A DNA stretch of 64,000 nt from Streptomyces guryensis (GTDB lineage: Bacteria > Actinomycetota > Actinomycetes > Streptomycetales > Streptomycetaceae): NCBI RefSeq assembly GCF_021261325.1, contig NZ_JAJSBI010000016.1, forward strand, positions 124,001-188,000. Reading direction: 5' to 3'. This document shows positions 25,325-34,148 of the stretch, piece after piece. The translations under genes were made by a program, and so were the position numbers. Under the pieces are notes generated by a model. That model worked only from the letters and a program-made list of their open reading frames with translations. It was not told the origin of the DNA and did not search any database. Position 1 is the first letter of the stretch; each line of letters starts with the position of its first letter.

Positions 25325-25840
25325 TCATGCGCCCCTGTGCTTCCTCATCCGCTCAAACGCGGCCAGCCCGTCCGGTACCCACTCCCACTCGTCCAGTCGT
25401 CGCTCCACCTCCGCCTCCGGCAGGAAGTCGTGCCAGGCCACCTCCTCGGTCTGGGGGGCGACCGGCAGCTCGCAGCGGACCTCGTACACCGCGGACCACC
25501 AGGTCCGGCCGGCGCCGTCGTCGTACAGGAACTTGAAGAGGAAGCGCGGGCTCGGGAGGCCGGAGACGCCGAGTTCCTCCTCGGCCTCGCGCAGTGCGGC
25601 GTCGTCGTAGGACTCGCCCGCGCCGACCACTCCGCCGACCCACATGTCGTAGAGGGAGGGGAAGACCAGCTTGGTGGGGGTGCGACGGTGGACGAACAGG
25701 CGGCCGGCGGCGTCCCGGGCCTGGATGAAGACGCAGCGGTGGCGCAGGCCCTTGGCGTAGGCCTCGCCGCGCGGGGACTGGCCGATGACCTGGTCGTTCT
25801 CGTCGACGATGTCGAGGATTTCGTCTGCGGGGGTCGTCAT
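25325..25840 (-). CDS. Nudix hydrolase (YfcD-like)
   Basis: Hydrolyses a nucleoside-diphosphate-linked substrate. 171 residues with a complete Nudix box: G70-x5-E76-x7-R84-E85 and E88-E89, in GVVGAGESYDDAALREAEEE. The N-terminal DEILDIVDENDQVIGQSPRG matches the YfcD and isopentenyl-diphosphate-isomerase-like branch. The MTTPADE start is chosen because the upstream frame overlaps the DMT transporter gene. The substrate is unknown. Confidence 0.9.
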   Translation of the reverse strand: MTTPADEILDIVDENDQVIGQSPRGEAYAKGLRHRCVFIQARDAAGRLFVHRRTPTKLVFPSLYDMWVGGVVGAGESYDDAALREAEEELGVSGLPSPRFLFKFLYDDGAGRTWWSAVYEVRCELPVAPQTEEVAWHDFLPEAEVERRLDEWEWVPDGLAAFERMRKHRGA

Positions 25841-25863
25841 GCCGCCATCCAAGCAGGACGGCG

Positions 25864-26757
25864 TCAGCTGCGCTGCAGGGCCCGTACCCGCTCCGGCTCG
25901 GCCGTGCCGCTCGGCATGCAGGGGTGCAGGCCGAGGAGGACGATTCCTCCGACGATCGCGGCGAGGCCCGCCGCCTCCCAGGCGAGGGCGCCGGGGTCGG
26001 TGCGCAGCCGGTCGCCCAGGAAGCCCACTCCGCACAGGATGCCGGCCAGCGGCTGGGCGGCGGTGAGGGCGGGCAGGGACATCCGCAGGGGCGCGGTCTC
26101 GAAGGCGCTCTGGACCAGGATCAGGCCGGCGACGCCGAGGGCCGCCACGCCGTACGGCTGCCAGGTGGTGAACAGTTCGGTGAGTCCGCCCTCGGTGAAG
26201 CGCTGGCCGCTGACCCGGGTGAGGGCGTCCTGGACGCCGTAGAGGAGGCCCGCGGCGAGGGCGAGGAGGACAGGGGCGGCGCTCAGGCGGGAGCGCTTCG
26301 CATACGTGGTCAGGAGGAGGGCGAGGCCCACCATGGCGCCGATGATCAGCCAGTGCCGGAAGGGGTCGGTGACCGCGGTGCCGCCGCGCGGCTCGCCCGC
26401 GACGATGAAGGCCGTGACACCGCCCGCGAGCAGGGCGAGGCCGGTCCAGCCCTGGCGGCCCAGTGGCTGTCTGGTCTGCTTGCGGGAGAGGGCCAGGGCG
26501 AACAGGAGGTTGGTGGCGAGGAGCGGTTCGACCAGGGAGATCTCGCCCTGGCTCAGGGCGATCGCACCGAGGGCCATGCCGGCCACCATCAGCGCGATGC
26601 CGCCCAGCCAGCGCGGCACCTGCATCAGGTCGAGGAGCAGACGCGGTGAGAGGAAGTCGCCGAGGGGTGCCCGCTGTGCCGCGTTCTGCTGGAGCACGAA
26701 TCCGAAGCCCAGGCAGCAGGCAGCGCTCACGGCGAGTATCAGAACCAGAACGGACAC
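25864..26757 (-). CDS. DMT-family membrane protein
   Basis: 297 residues with about nine or ten hydrophobic segments and little else. Segments include LVLILAVSAACCLGFGFVLQ at the N-terminus and AAGLAAIVGGIVLLGLH near the C-terminus. The layout fits the DMT superfamily, close to proteins annotated as DMT transporters or DUF-type EamA relatives in Streptomyces. Substrate is unknown. Its 5' end faces a 422-nt spacer. Confidence 0.75.
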   Translation of the reverse strand: MSVLVLILAVSAACCLGFGFVLQQNAAQRAPLGDFLSPRLLLDLMQVPRWLGGIALMVAGMALGAIALSQGEISLVEPLLATNLLFALALSRKQTRQPLGRQGWTGLALLAGGVTAFIVAGEPRGGTAVTDPFRHWLIIGAMVGLALLLTTYAKRSRLSAAPVLLALAAGLLYGVQDALTRVSGQRFTEGGLTELFTTWQPYGVAALGVAGLILVQSAFETAPLRMSLPALTAAQPLAGILCGVGFLGDRLRTDPGALAWEAAGLAAIVGGIVLLGLHPCMPSGTAEPERVRALQRS

Positions 26758-27179
26758 GCTGCGTACCTCGAGTCAGATAGGCCGGGCTTCGGGGTGCGTA
26801 GTGGGTGACTGTAGCGTCCCAGAGCCCGGCTTGCCCCTGGGAGTGCCCGGATCCGGGCCGTCGACCCGGTCACGTCGCCCCGACGATCAGGAGCGGTGGC
26901 CCGGCCGTCCCGCCATGGTGGGGTGCGGGGATCTGCTGCGCCATGGCGTGCGCCACACACATGTGCCTGATGCACCGGAACCCGTGGGCCGAGTGTCACA
27001 AATTCCCCTTCCGTAACGGGAGTTGACGCGAGTAACGGCCGTCCCGCCCTTGACGCAAAGCATTGGCTGCGGGTTTGCTGTGCGTGACCAGTCGGCGGCG
27101 AACCGATACCGCGCCCGATCAGTCCCAGACCCAAGCCGATACCAGACGTCGAGCCGCGACGCGTGAGGAAGATCCGGCG
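26758..27179. other. Divergent spacer, promoters expected
   Basis: This 422-nt region separates a minus-strand DMT gene from a plus-strand gene. It contains two direct GTAACGG repeats (27013-27019 and 27032-27038) and two TTGACG hexamers near 27023 and 27050, which could be -35 elements for the plus-strand gene. A short frame around 26943 (MACATHMCLMHR) has no support. I see no RNA gene or riboswitch. Confidence 0.45.
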
Positions 27180-28130
27180 GTGTCCCCACCCCCACCACCC
27201 CTCGGCCGGGGCCGCAGGCGTGCCGCCCAGGCCCTGGACGCGGCGCTGGACGATGCCGAACTCGTCGGCGCCCGGGCCGCGTTGGCGCAGGGGCGATGGC
27301 AGGCCGCGCGGTCGCTGCTCGTTCGGACGGGGGACGACTGGGACCGCCGCGGGCACCGGATCACCGTGCTCGCTCAGGAGCCCTACAGTGCCGCCTGGGC
27401 CCGGGACTGGTTGCTCGCGGAGCCCGACTCCGCCGACGCCGCCGTGCTGCTGGCGCTCGCGCAGGTCCAGCGCGCCTCACGCGGCAAGGAGAAACCGGAC
27501 CGTGCCCGCGAGGCGTGCCGGGATGCCGCCGCCCTCGCCCCCGCCGATCCCACCCCGTGGCTCGGCCTGCTCATGCTGGAGCGCGAACCGGGCCCGGCGG
27601 GGAGCGTCGAGCGGCTCTTCGCCGAGGTCCGGGGCCGGTACGCCGATCACCACCACGCCCACCATCTGATGGTCGCCCGCCTCGCCGAGCGGCACGCCGA
27701 CGCCGGTCCGGACCCGCTGCACGAGGTCTACGACTTCGCCAACCTGTCCGCCCTGCACGCCCCGGCCGACTCCCCCCTCGCCATCCTGCCGGTCGTCGCC
27801 CACGCCGAGCGCTACCGCGTACTGGCCGCCGCCGGACACGAGCCCGCCGATCCGGCCGCCTCGGGCCACTGGAGCGGACGCCGGGCCCGGCAGGTGATGA
27901 AGGCGGCCTTCGACTGGTGGCTGGAGTGGGAGCACGAGGGCCACCCGCGCCGACTGGTCGACCTCAACTTCCTCGCCCACGCCAAGGTCTGCGAGGGCCG
28001 GGGCGCCGAGGCCGCCGCGCTGTTCCACCGCATCGGCGAGCACGCCACCCCCGCCCCCTGGTCGTACCCGGCCCGCGATCCGCACTCCGCCTTCCGCGCC
28101 GCGCGCGCCACCGCGCTCGGCACGGCGTGA
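27180..28130 (+). CDS. Hypothetical helical protein (TPR-like)
   Basis: 316 residues from a GTG preceded by GAGGAAG. I do not recognise the family. The sequence is almost wholly helical and Ala/Arg rich, with repeated 30-40 residue helix pairs such as ALAQVQRASRGKEKPDRARE, AACRDAAALAPADPTPWLGL and PRRLVDLNFLAHAKVCEGRG, which look like tetratricopeptide repeats. No signal peptide or membrane helix is evident, so it is probably cytoplasmic. It ends 31 nt before the permease gene and may be co-transcribed with it. A scaffolding role is only a guess. Confidence 0.7.
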   Translation: MSPPPPPLGRGRRRAAQALDAALDDAELVGARAALAQGRWQAARSLLVRTGDDWDRRGHRITVLAQEPYSAAWARDWLLAEPDSADAAVLLALAQVQRASRGKEKPDRAREACRDAAALAPADPTPWLGLLMLEREPGPAGSVERLFAEVRGRYADHHHAHHLMVARLAERHADAGPDPLHEVYDFANLSALHAPADSPLAILPVVAHAERYRVLAAAGHEPADPAASGHWSGRRARQVMKAAFDWWLEWEHEGHPRRLVDLNFLAHAKVCEGRGAEAAALFHRIGEHATPAPWSYPARDPHSAFRAARATALGTA

Positions 28131-28161
28131 CACTCGACCCCGACAGAAGGACGGTCCCCCG

Positions 28162-29703
28162 ATGACCACGGGCAGTTCCAACGCGAGCAGAGCCGCCGCG
28201 GGCGGCATCAGCACCTATCTGGGCCAGGAGCGCGCCCTGCGCGCCGACCGCCTGGGCGCGGGGGGCCTGCTGCTCTCCGTGCTCGCCGCGACCGCCCCGC
28301 TCATGGTGGTCGCGGGTGTCATGCCCACCACATTCGCGGTGATGGGCATCGTCGGTCAGCCGCTGCTCTTCGTCGTCCTCGGCGTGGTGCTGGTCCTGTT
28401 CAGCGTCGGCTACGCCGAGATGAGCCGGCACGTCCACAACGCGGGCGCCTTCTACGCGTACATCTCCCGCGGCCTCGGCGGCACCGCCGGAGCGAGCGCC
28501 GCCCTCGTGGCCCTCGCCGCCTACAGCGCGCTCCAGGTCGGGATCTACGGCATCTTCGGCTTCGAGGTCTCCAACCTGTTCGCCACCTACGCCGACGTCC
28601 AGGTGGCGTGGTGGATACCGGCGCTGGCCGCCGTGGCGGTCGTCGGCCTGCTGGGCTGGCTGAAGATCGACGTCAACGCGCGCGTGCTGGGCGTTCTGCT
28701 GGTCGTCGAGGTGATCCTCGTCGTCATCTTCGACATCGCCTCCATCGCCGACCCGGCCAAGCAGGGTCTGTCGCTGCACGCCTTCAACCCGGACACCCTC
28801 ACCGGCGCCGGGGTCGGCACCGCGCTCTGCTTCTGCATCGCCGCCTTCACCGGATTCGAGCAGGCACCGGTGTACGCGGAGGAGACCAGCCGCCCGCACG
28901 TCCTCGTCCCGCGCGTGATGCTCCTCGCGGTCGGCTTCGTCACCGTCTTCTTCGCGGTCAGCTCCTGGGCGTACACCGTCGCCACCGGCCCCTCCGCGAT
29001 CGTCGGCGCCGCACAGAAGCAGAGCGCAGGGCTGCTGTTCTCCCTCACCGAGTCCCGGCTCGGCTCCACCTTCACCGACGTCCTGCACGTCCTGTTCGTG
29101 ACCGGCATGTTCGCGGCCCTGCTCAGCTTCCACAACGTCGTCGCCCGGTACGCCTTCGCCATGGGCCGCGAGGGACTGCTGCCGCGCACCTTCGGCCGTA
29201 CGACGGGCACGAGCGGCGCGCCCGGCACCGGCTCCCTGCTGCAGAGCGTCGTGTCCGCGGTCGTCGTGATCGCCTTCGCGGCCGCCGACGACAAGCCGGC
29301 CGGCGATCCGACCGCACCCGTCCTGCGGCTGTTCACCTGGCTCGGCAACATCGGCGCGCTCGGCGTGATCCTGCTGATGGCGGCGGCCTCCGTGTCGGTG
29401 ATCGTCTTCTTCGCCCGGCGCGGCGCGGCGGGCGCCCAGGCCTGGCGCCTGGTCACCTCCGCCCTTGCGGCCGTCGCCCTGCTCGTGATCGCCGGCTACA
29501 CGGTCAAGGACTTCGACGTCCTGGTCGGCGCCGGCCCGGACTCCGCCCTGAGCTGGGCGCTGCCCGGCATCATCGGCCTCGCCCTGGTCGTCGGCCTGGT
29601 CCAGGGCCTGCTGCTGCGCTCCCGCTCGCCCGAGGCGCACGCCCGCATCGGGCTCGGCAACGAGGCGTTCCAGCTGGACAAGGCGGCACAGGAGGCGTCG
29701 TAG
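28162..29703 (+). CDS. APC-superfamily amino acid permease
   Basis: 513 residues with about twelve to fourteen transmembrane helices. The N-terminal region has the APC pattern LRADRLGAGGLLLSVLAATAPL and TFAVMGIVGQP, and the first-half signature SRGLGGTAGASAALVALAAY near residues 105-125. TGFEQAPVYAEE near residue 230 is the conserved motif in helix 6 of basic and neutral amino acid permeases. It is probably a secondary active importer of amino acids. The gene follows an unrecognised helical protein gene with a 31-nt gap. Confidence 0.9.
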   Translation: MTTGSSNASRAAAGGISTYLGQERALRADRLGAGGLLLSVLAATAPLMVVAGVMPTTFAVMGIVGQPLLFVVLGVVLVLFSVGYAEMSRHVHNAGAFYAYISRGLGGTAGASAALVALAAYSALQVGIYGIFGFEVSNLFATYADVQVAWWIPALAAVAVVGLLGWLKIDVNARVLGVLLVVEVILVVIFDIASIADPAKQGLSLHAFNPDTLTGAGVGTALCFCIAAFTGFEQAPVYAEETSRPHVLVPRVMLLAVGFVTVFFAVSSWAYTVATGPSAIVGAAQKQSAGLLFSLTESRLGSTFTDVLHVLFVTGMFAALLSFHNVVARYAFAMGREGLLPRTFGRTTGTSGAPGTGSLLQSVVSAVVVIAFAAADDKPAGDPTAPVLRLFTWLGNIGALGVILLMAAASVSVIVFFARRGAAGAQAWRLVTSALAAVALLVIAGYTVKDFDVLVGAGPDSALSWALPGIIGLALVVGLVQGLLLRSRSPEAHARIGLGNEAFQLDKAAQEAS

Positions 29704-29766
29704 GGCCGACGGATCACCGACGGTTTCTGAGAAGGGCGTAAGAAGTGCTTACGGAACCCTGACGAG

Positions 29767-29802
29767 CACCCGCGATTCCTGGTCCAGCCGGGGTCGCGGG
29801 TG
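29767..29802. terminator. Stem-loop between permease and oxidoreductase genes
   Basis: CACCCGCGA (29767-29775) pairs perfectly with TCGCGGGTG (29794-29802) around an 18-nt loop. A smaller hairpin CGTAAG/CTTACG lies upstream near 29737-29753. One of these may end the permease transcript. The oxidoreductase start follows 13 nt later. Confidence 0.5.
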
Positions 29803-29815
29803 TTCGAATGGATAC

Positions 29816-30568
29816 GTGAACTCCGAACAACCCGAGGGGCCGGGCAAGCCGCAGCCACCGTCGGATCGTGGCACTCCGGTCGGCCGCCGCGTCCTGCTCG
29901 GCACCATCGGTCTGGGCGCCCTCGGCGTGGTCACCGCGCCCGCGCTGCAACGCGCCCTGGAGGGCTTCCTCGGCGCGGCGGCCGGCAAGGACCCCACCGG
30001 CCTGACCGGCCTGCTCCCCAACGGCGGCGGCTTCCGCTACTACTCGGTCGCCTCCTCGGTGCCGCACAAGAACGCCACGAACTACCGCCTCACCGTCGAC
30101 GGCCTCGTCGACCGCCCGAAGACCTACACGCTCGACGACCTGCGTGCCCTGCCGCAGACCCGGCTGGTCAAGGACGTCCAGTGCGTCACCGGCTGGCGGG
30201 TCCCGGGCACGCCCTTCGAGGGGGTGCGGCTGTCCCGGCTGCTGGACGCCGCGGGAGTGCGCTCCACGGCCGGGGCGGTCCGCTTCACCTGCTTCGACGG
30301 CACGTACACCGAGAGCCTCACCCTCGACCAGGCCCGCCGCGCCGACGTCCTGGTCGCGCTGCGCATGCAGGACAAGAACATCGGCCACGACCACGGCGGC
30401 CCGGTCCGTCTCTATGTGGCACCCATGTACTTCTACAAGTCCGCCAAGTGGCTCTCCGGCATCACCGTCACCGAGGACGTGAAGCCTGGCTACTGGGAGG
30501 ACCGCGGCTACGACGTCGACGCCTGGGTCGGCCACTCGAACGGGCGGGACGATGACCCTACGAACTGA
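29816..30568 (+). CDS. Molybdopterin-dependent oxidoreductase (sulfite oxidase/MsrP-like)
   Basis: Exported or membrane-attached Moco enzyme of 250 residues, starting at GTG. A Tat-like signal (VGRRVLLGTIGLGALGVV, residues 22-39) is followed by the oxidoreductase domain. The molybdenum-ligand Cys is probably C123 in DVQCVTGWRVPG, and GYWEDRGYD lies near the end. Size and motif fit the MsrP/YedY-like family. Unlike the long eukaryotic type, no heme or dimerisation domain is fused. The cytochrome b gene overlaps its end by 17 nt, so it is almost certainly the electron-donor subunit. Confidence 0.88.
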   Translation: MNSEQPEGPGKPQPPSDRGTPVGRRVLLGTIGLGALGVVTAPALQRALEGFLGAAAGKDPTGLTGLLPNGGGFRYYSVASSVPHKNATNYRLTVDGLVDRPKTYTLDDLRALPQTRLVKDVQCVTGWRVPGTPFEGVRLSRLLDAAGVRSTAGAVRFTCFDGTYTESLTLDQARRADVLVALRMQDKNIGHDHGGPVRLYVAPMYFYKSAKWLSGITVTEDVKPGYWEDRGYDVDAWVGHSNGRDDDPTN

Positions 30569-31178
30569 GGCGCACACGCCGCCGGTCTCCGAGGTCCGTC
30601 GGTTCGGCCCCGCCCAGCGCTGGGTGCACCGCACGACCGCCGCGCTGATGGGTGTGTGCGTGGTGACCGCGGCCTTCCTCTACATCCCGCAGTTCGCCGA
30701 ACTGGTCGGCCGCCGCGAGCTGGTGGTCCGCGTCCACGAGTGCGCGGGGCTGGCCCTGCCCGTACCTCTTCTGGTGGGCTTGGTCTCCCGTTGGTTCCGC
30801 GCCGACCTGGGGCACCTGAACCGCTTCGGCCCGCATGACAGGATCTGGCTGCGGGCGGCTCTGCGCCGTGACAAGCGGCGCTCCTCGCGTCCGGCGGCGA
30901 AGTTCAACGCCGGGCAGAAGATCTACGCGGCGTGGATCGCCGGGGCCACGCTGGTGATGCTCGGCACCGGGCTGATCATGTGGTTCACCCATCTCACACC
31001 GCTGATGTGGCGCACCAGCGCGACGTTCGTCCACGACTGGCTGGCGCTGACGATCGGGATCGTGCTCGCCGGGCACATCGGAATGGCGATCGGGGATCCG
31101 GAGGCCCGCAACGGGCTACGGACCGGGAGGGTGAGTCGGGAGTGGGCCGAGCGGGAGCATCCCCTGTGGCGTCCCTGA
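30552..31178 (+). CDS. Cytochrome b561/MsrQ-like membrane subunit
   Basis: 208 residues with four predicted transmembrane helices and His residues placed to bind heme b: RWVHRTT near residue 20, VHECAGLALPV near residue 60, FVHDWLAL near residue 160 and AGHIGMAI near residue 176. It starts inside the preceding oxidoreductase gene. By analogy with MsrPQ it would carry electrons from quinol across the membrane to the molybdenum subunit. The natural substrate of the pair is unknown. Its 3' end overlaps the convergent gene by 63 nt. Confidence 0.82.
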   Translation: MTLRTEAHTPPVSEVRRFGPAQRWVHRTTAALMGVCVVTAAFLYIPQFAELVGRRELVVRVHECAGLALPVPLLVGLVSRWFRADLGHLNRFGPHDRIWLRAALRRDKRRSSRPAAKFNAGQKIYAAWIAGATLVMLGTGLIMWFTHLTPLMWRTSATFVHDWLALTIGIVLAGHIGMAIGDPEARNGLRTGRVSREWAEREHPLWRP

Positions 31179-32228
31179 GGGTGCCTCCGGCGAGGGCGAG
31201 GGGGGCGCGGCGGGTGCCACCACCGTGAAGGCGTCTTTGAGCCGTGCCTCGGTGTTTCCGTAGCGGACGACCACGTCTGCGGCGCCGTCGTGGCTGGTCG
31301 CGCAGTTCCCCGCACCCCTTTGGGGCGCTGCCGTACCGCACAGCGAATTGCTGAGCCCGTTGAGGGGCGGCACCACGGCGGTCAGCATCAGCGTGTCGCC
31401 CGTCTGTGACCGTAGTACAGGTGGCCCGGCGGTCTGCCGGCCCCCGATGAACACGCTCCCGGACCGGAGCAGTTCGGTGTGGTCGAAGAAGGTGTCCCGC
31501 AGGTCGATGGTGACCGTGTCGCCGGGCTGGGCCTGGCCGTCGCCGCCCGTGTCCACGCCCGCGATCCTGTAGGCGCAGGCGGGCGGGCCGCCCGAGGAGG
31601 GCTTCAACTGCACGATGGCGTGGGGGTGCTGGCGGTGGAAGTCCAGCAGCGCGCCGAGCACGGTGCCGGCGGCACGCCCTTTGCAGGTATCTGCCTTGTC
31701 TGCCAGAGCGGCGTACTCCTCGGCCGTCTCGGCCCAGCTGCCGCCCCTGCCCTGCACGGCCAGACAGGCCGTCGCGAGGGCGTGCAGCAGTCGCCACTCC
31801 GGATCCGGGGAGACCGTGGGGATCAGCTTGAGGGCGGCTGGGCACTGTCCAGGGTCGCGGAGGTGGTCGTAGACGCTCGACGGGTCGGGGACGGAGTCCG
31901 CGTCGGGCGAGGTGGGGCCCGGCGGGAGCCAAGCGGGACTGAGGAGGGGCCTGTTGCTCGGGGAGGCGCCGCTCGGCGATGCAGTGGCGGTAGGCCTGTT
32001 GTGCGGGCCGCTCGGCAGTGCGGTGCCGCTCGCCACCCCGGCAGGTGACTGCCGGGGCGTGGGGGATCCGGGGGCGACGCCGTCCGACGGCCCGGTGGTC
32101 ACGATCGAGCTGCGCCCGCCCCCGCTGTCCGGCGTGCCCCTTCCGTCACCGCTGAAGGCCGTGACGGCCACCGCCACCGCTCCGACCACGAGCAGTCCCG
32201 AGATACGCATCCCGAGGGAAACCGCCAT
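31116..32228 (-). CDS. Hypothetical exported or membrane-anchored protein
   Basis: 370 residues of unrecognised family. The N-terminal hydrophobic segment (ISGLLVVGAVAVAVTAF, residues 8-24) is a signal or anchor without a lipobox. It is followed by a long Ser/Pro/Gly-rich linker (about residues 25-110), then a folded part with Cys pairs, and a Pro-rich tail (APAAPPSPSPEAPSGTP). The coding sequence contains a 30-bp segment (31291-31320) almost identical to a dispersed intergenic repeat; it encodes APQRGAGNCATSHD. The part downstream of the repeat may have been added later. Confidence 0.65.
   Translation of the reverse strand: MAVSLGMRISGLLVVGAVAVAVTAFSGDGRGTPDSGGGRSSIVTTGPSDGVAPGSPTPRQSPAGVASGTALPSGPHNRPTATASPSGASPSNRPLLSPAWLPPGPTSPDADSVPDPSSVYDHLRDPGQCPAALKLIPTVSPDPEWRLLHALATACLAVQGRGGSWAETAEEYAALADKADTCKGRAAGTVLGALLDFHRQHPHAIVQLKPSSGGPPACAYRIAGVDTGGDGQAQPGDTVTIDLRDTFFDHTELLRSGSVFIGGRQTAGPPVLRSQTGDTLMLTAVVPPLNGLSNSLCGTAAPQRGAGNCATSHDGAADVVVRYGNTEARLKDAFTVVAPAAPPSPSPEAPSGTPQGMLPLGPLPTHPPGP
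31291..31320 (+). repeat. Intergenic repeat copy inside a coding sequence
   Basis: Identical at 29 of 30 positions to 4629-4658, which lies in a spacer. Here it is read through in frame by the exported hypothetical protein gene on the opposite strand. Confidence 0.8.
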
Positions 32229-32336
32229 GATGCCCCCGACCCCCAGCGCCCCTGGAGGCCGTGTCCAGGGATCCCCTCATCATCGGGCCGGCCCCGGCGC
32301 CGGGGAAGCCGCCTTGGGCTGATCCTTGGGGAAAAT

Positions 32337-33365
32337 TCAGGAACGGAAGTCCAGCAGCACCTTGCAGGAACGGCTCCGGTCCGCCGCCAGCGCGAAGGCC
32401 GACTCCGCCTCCCGGACCGGGACCACCGCGCTGACCAGCCCGTCGAAGGCGGGCTCGGCGGCGAGCAGTTCCAGCGCCTGGTCGAACTCCGTGTCGAAGC
32501 GGAACGACCCCCGCAGCTCGATCTCCCGGCTCACGACCAGGTTCCCGGCGAACGCACTCGGACCCGGCGGCAGCATCCCGAGCTGCACGACGACGCCGCC
32601 GCGCCGCACCAGACGCAGACAGGTGTCGAGGGCCGCGGCCACCCCGGACGCCTCGACGGCCACGTCCACCTCGGCCGGCCGGCCGGCATCCTCCGGGTCG
32701 TCGGCCCGTACGAGGGTGTCGGCGCCCGCGGCACGCGCGTACTCCAGGGCCGCGGGGAGGAGGTCGGTCACCGTCAGGTGTGCGGCGCCGGCCGCCTTCG
32801 CCGCCGCGACCACGAGACACCCGATGGGACCGGCGCCGGTGACCAGGACGTGCCTGCCGCGCACGTCTCCGGCCCGGCGGACCGCGTGCAGGGCGACGGA
32901 CAGAGGCTCGGCGAGGGCTGCCCGGCGCAGGTCGAGACCTTTCGGCAGCTGCCTCAACTGCTCGGCAGGTACGACGACTTGGGCCGCGAAGCCGCCCTGT
33001 ACGTGCGGGAAGCGGGCCGCGCTGCCGAGGTAGCGGGTGTCCCGGCAGACGTTGCGGCGGCCCTCCACGCACTCCGGACATGCGTCGCAGGGCGCGGCGG
33101 GGTGCACCGCGACCGCCGTGCCCACGGCCGGACCCGACGCGTCCGGGGAGCCGTACGCGATGACCGTCCCGACCACCTCGTGCCCCAGCAGCATCGGTTC
33201 CTTCAGACGGAAGTCGCCGACCCCGCCATGCCCCCAGTAGTGCAGGTCGGAGCCGCAGACGCCGCCGTAGTGGACGGCGACCAGCGCCTGCCCGGGGCCG
33301 GGCGCGGGGACCGGCAGCTCCTCGACCCGCAGGTCGTCCTGGCCGTGGATCACACAACCGAGCAT
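32337..33365 (-). CDS. idnD: L-idonate 5-dehydrogenase (Zn-dependent MDR)
   Basis: Oxidises L-idonate to 5-keto-D-gluconate. 342 residues: GVCGSDLHYWGHG near residue 38, GHEVVGTV near residue 60, structural-zinc lobe CDACPECVEGRRNVC, and the nucleotide loop GAGPIG near residue 170. The assignment to L-idonate rather than another polyol rests on the neighbours, because IdnO, a GntP permease and gluconokinase genes follow on the same strand. The gene is last in this minus-strand operon. A 14-nt gap separates it from idnO. Confidence 0.85.
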   Translation of the reverse strand: MLGCVIHGQDDLRVEELPVPAPGPGQALVAVHYGGVCGSDLHYWGHGGVGDFRLKEPMLLGHEVVGTVIAYGSPDASGPAVGTAVAVHPAAPCDACPECVEGRRNVCRDTRYLGSAARFPHVQGGFAAQVVVPAEQLRQLPKGLDLRRAALAEPLSVALHAVRRAGDVRGRHVLVTGAGPIGCLVVAAAKAAGAAHLTVTDLLPAALEYARAAGADTLVRADDPEDAGRPAEVDVAVEASGVAAALDTCLRLVRRGGVVVQLGMLPPGPSAFAGNLVVSREIELRGSFRFDTEFDQALELLAAEPAFDGLVSAVVPVREAESAFALAADRSRSCKVLLDFRS

Positions 33366-33379
33366 CTCCGCAGCCCCTC

Positions 33380-34138
33380 TCACAGCACGCTCGTCATTCC
33401 GCCGTCGACGTACAGCACCTGCCCGCTGACGAAGTCCGCGGCGGGTGAGGCGAGGAACAGCAGCCCGCCCACCAGGTCCTCCGTACGGCCCCAGCGGCCG
33501 GCCGGGGTGCGGCGGCGCACCCAGGCGCTGAACTCCTCGTCCTCGACGAGGGGCTGGGTCAGTTCCGTCTCGATGTAGCCGGGGCCGAGGCCGTTGACCT
33601 GCACGCCGTACGGGCCCCAGTCGGCGCACATGCCCTTGGTGAGCATCTTCAGGGCGCCCTTGGTGGCCGCGTAGGGCGCGATGCCGGGGCGGACCACCTC
33701 GCTCTGCAGCGAGCAGATGTTCACGATCTTGCCGTGGCCGCGTTCCGTCATGTGCCGGGCCGCCTCGCGGCCGACCAGGAACGCGCTGGTGAGGTTGGTG
33801 TTCACGATGCGGTGCCAGTCCGAGTCCGTGAACTCCAGGAGCGGGGCGCGCAGTTGCATCCCCGCGTTGTTGACCAGGATGTCCAGCGGGCCGACCCGCT
33901 CCTCGACATCCGCTGTTCCGGCGGCCACCGACGGGCCGTCGGTCACGTCGAACACCGCCGTGTGGACGTCGCCGGGCAGCTCCGCGGCCGCCTGGGTGAG
34001 GCGGTCCGCGTCGCGGCCGTTGAGGACCACCGTGCAGCCGGCCTCCGCGAGGCCCCGGGCCAGGGCCAGCCCGATGCCGCGGCTGGAGCCGGTGACCAGG
34101 GCCGTGCGGCCGCTGATGTCGAAGAGCGGGTGACTCAT
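33380..34138 (-). CDS. idnO: Gluconate 5-dehydrogenase (SDR)
   Basis: Reduces 5-keto-D-gluconate to D-gluconate. 252 residues with cofactor motif TGSSRGIGLALARGL near residues 16-30, NNAGMQLR near residue 89, and the catalytic Y-x3-K in PYAATKGALKM near residue 155. The sequence MQLR after NNAG and the GMTSVL ending match IdnO-type enzymes. It starts 10 nt downstream of the GntP permease stop, so the genes are probably one transcript. Confidence 0.88.
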   Translation of the reverse strand: MSHPLFDISGRTALVTGSSRGIGLALARGLAEAGCTVVLNGRDADRLTQAAAELPGDVHTAVFDVTDGPSVAAGTADVEERVGPLDILVNNAGMQLRAPLLEFTDSDWHRIVNTNLTSAFLVGREAARHMTERGHGKIVNICSLQSEVVRPGIAPYAATKGALKMLTKGMCADWGPYGVQVNGLGPGYIETELTQPLVEDEEFSAWVRRRTPAGRWGRTEDLVGGLLFLASPAADFVSGQVLYVDGGMTSVL

Positions 34139-34148
34139 TCCCGTACCC

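Noticed and set aside
26943..27026. Short frame MACATHMCLMHR as a leader peptide
   Set aside because: No ribosome-binding site or following gene on the correct strand at the right distance.
26758..27179. Riboswitch in the 422-nt divergent spacer
   Set aside because: I looked for conserved riboswitch core blocks and found none.
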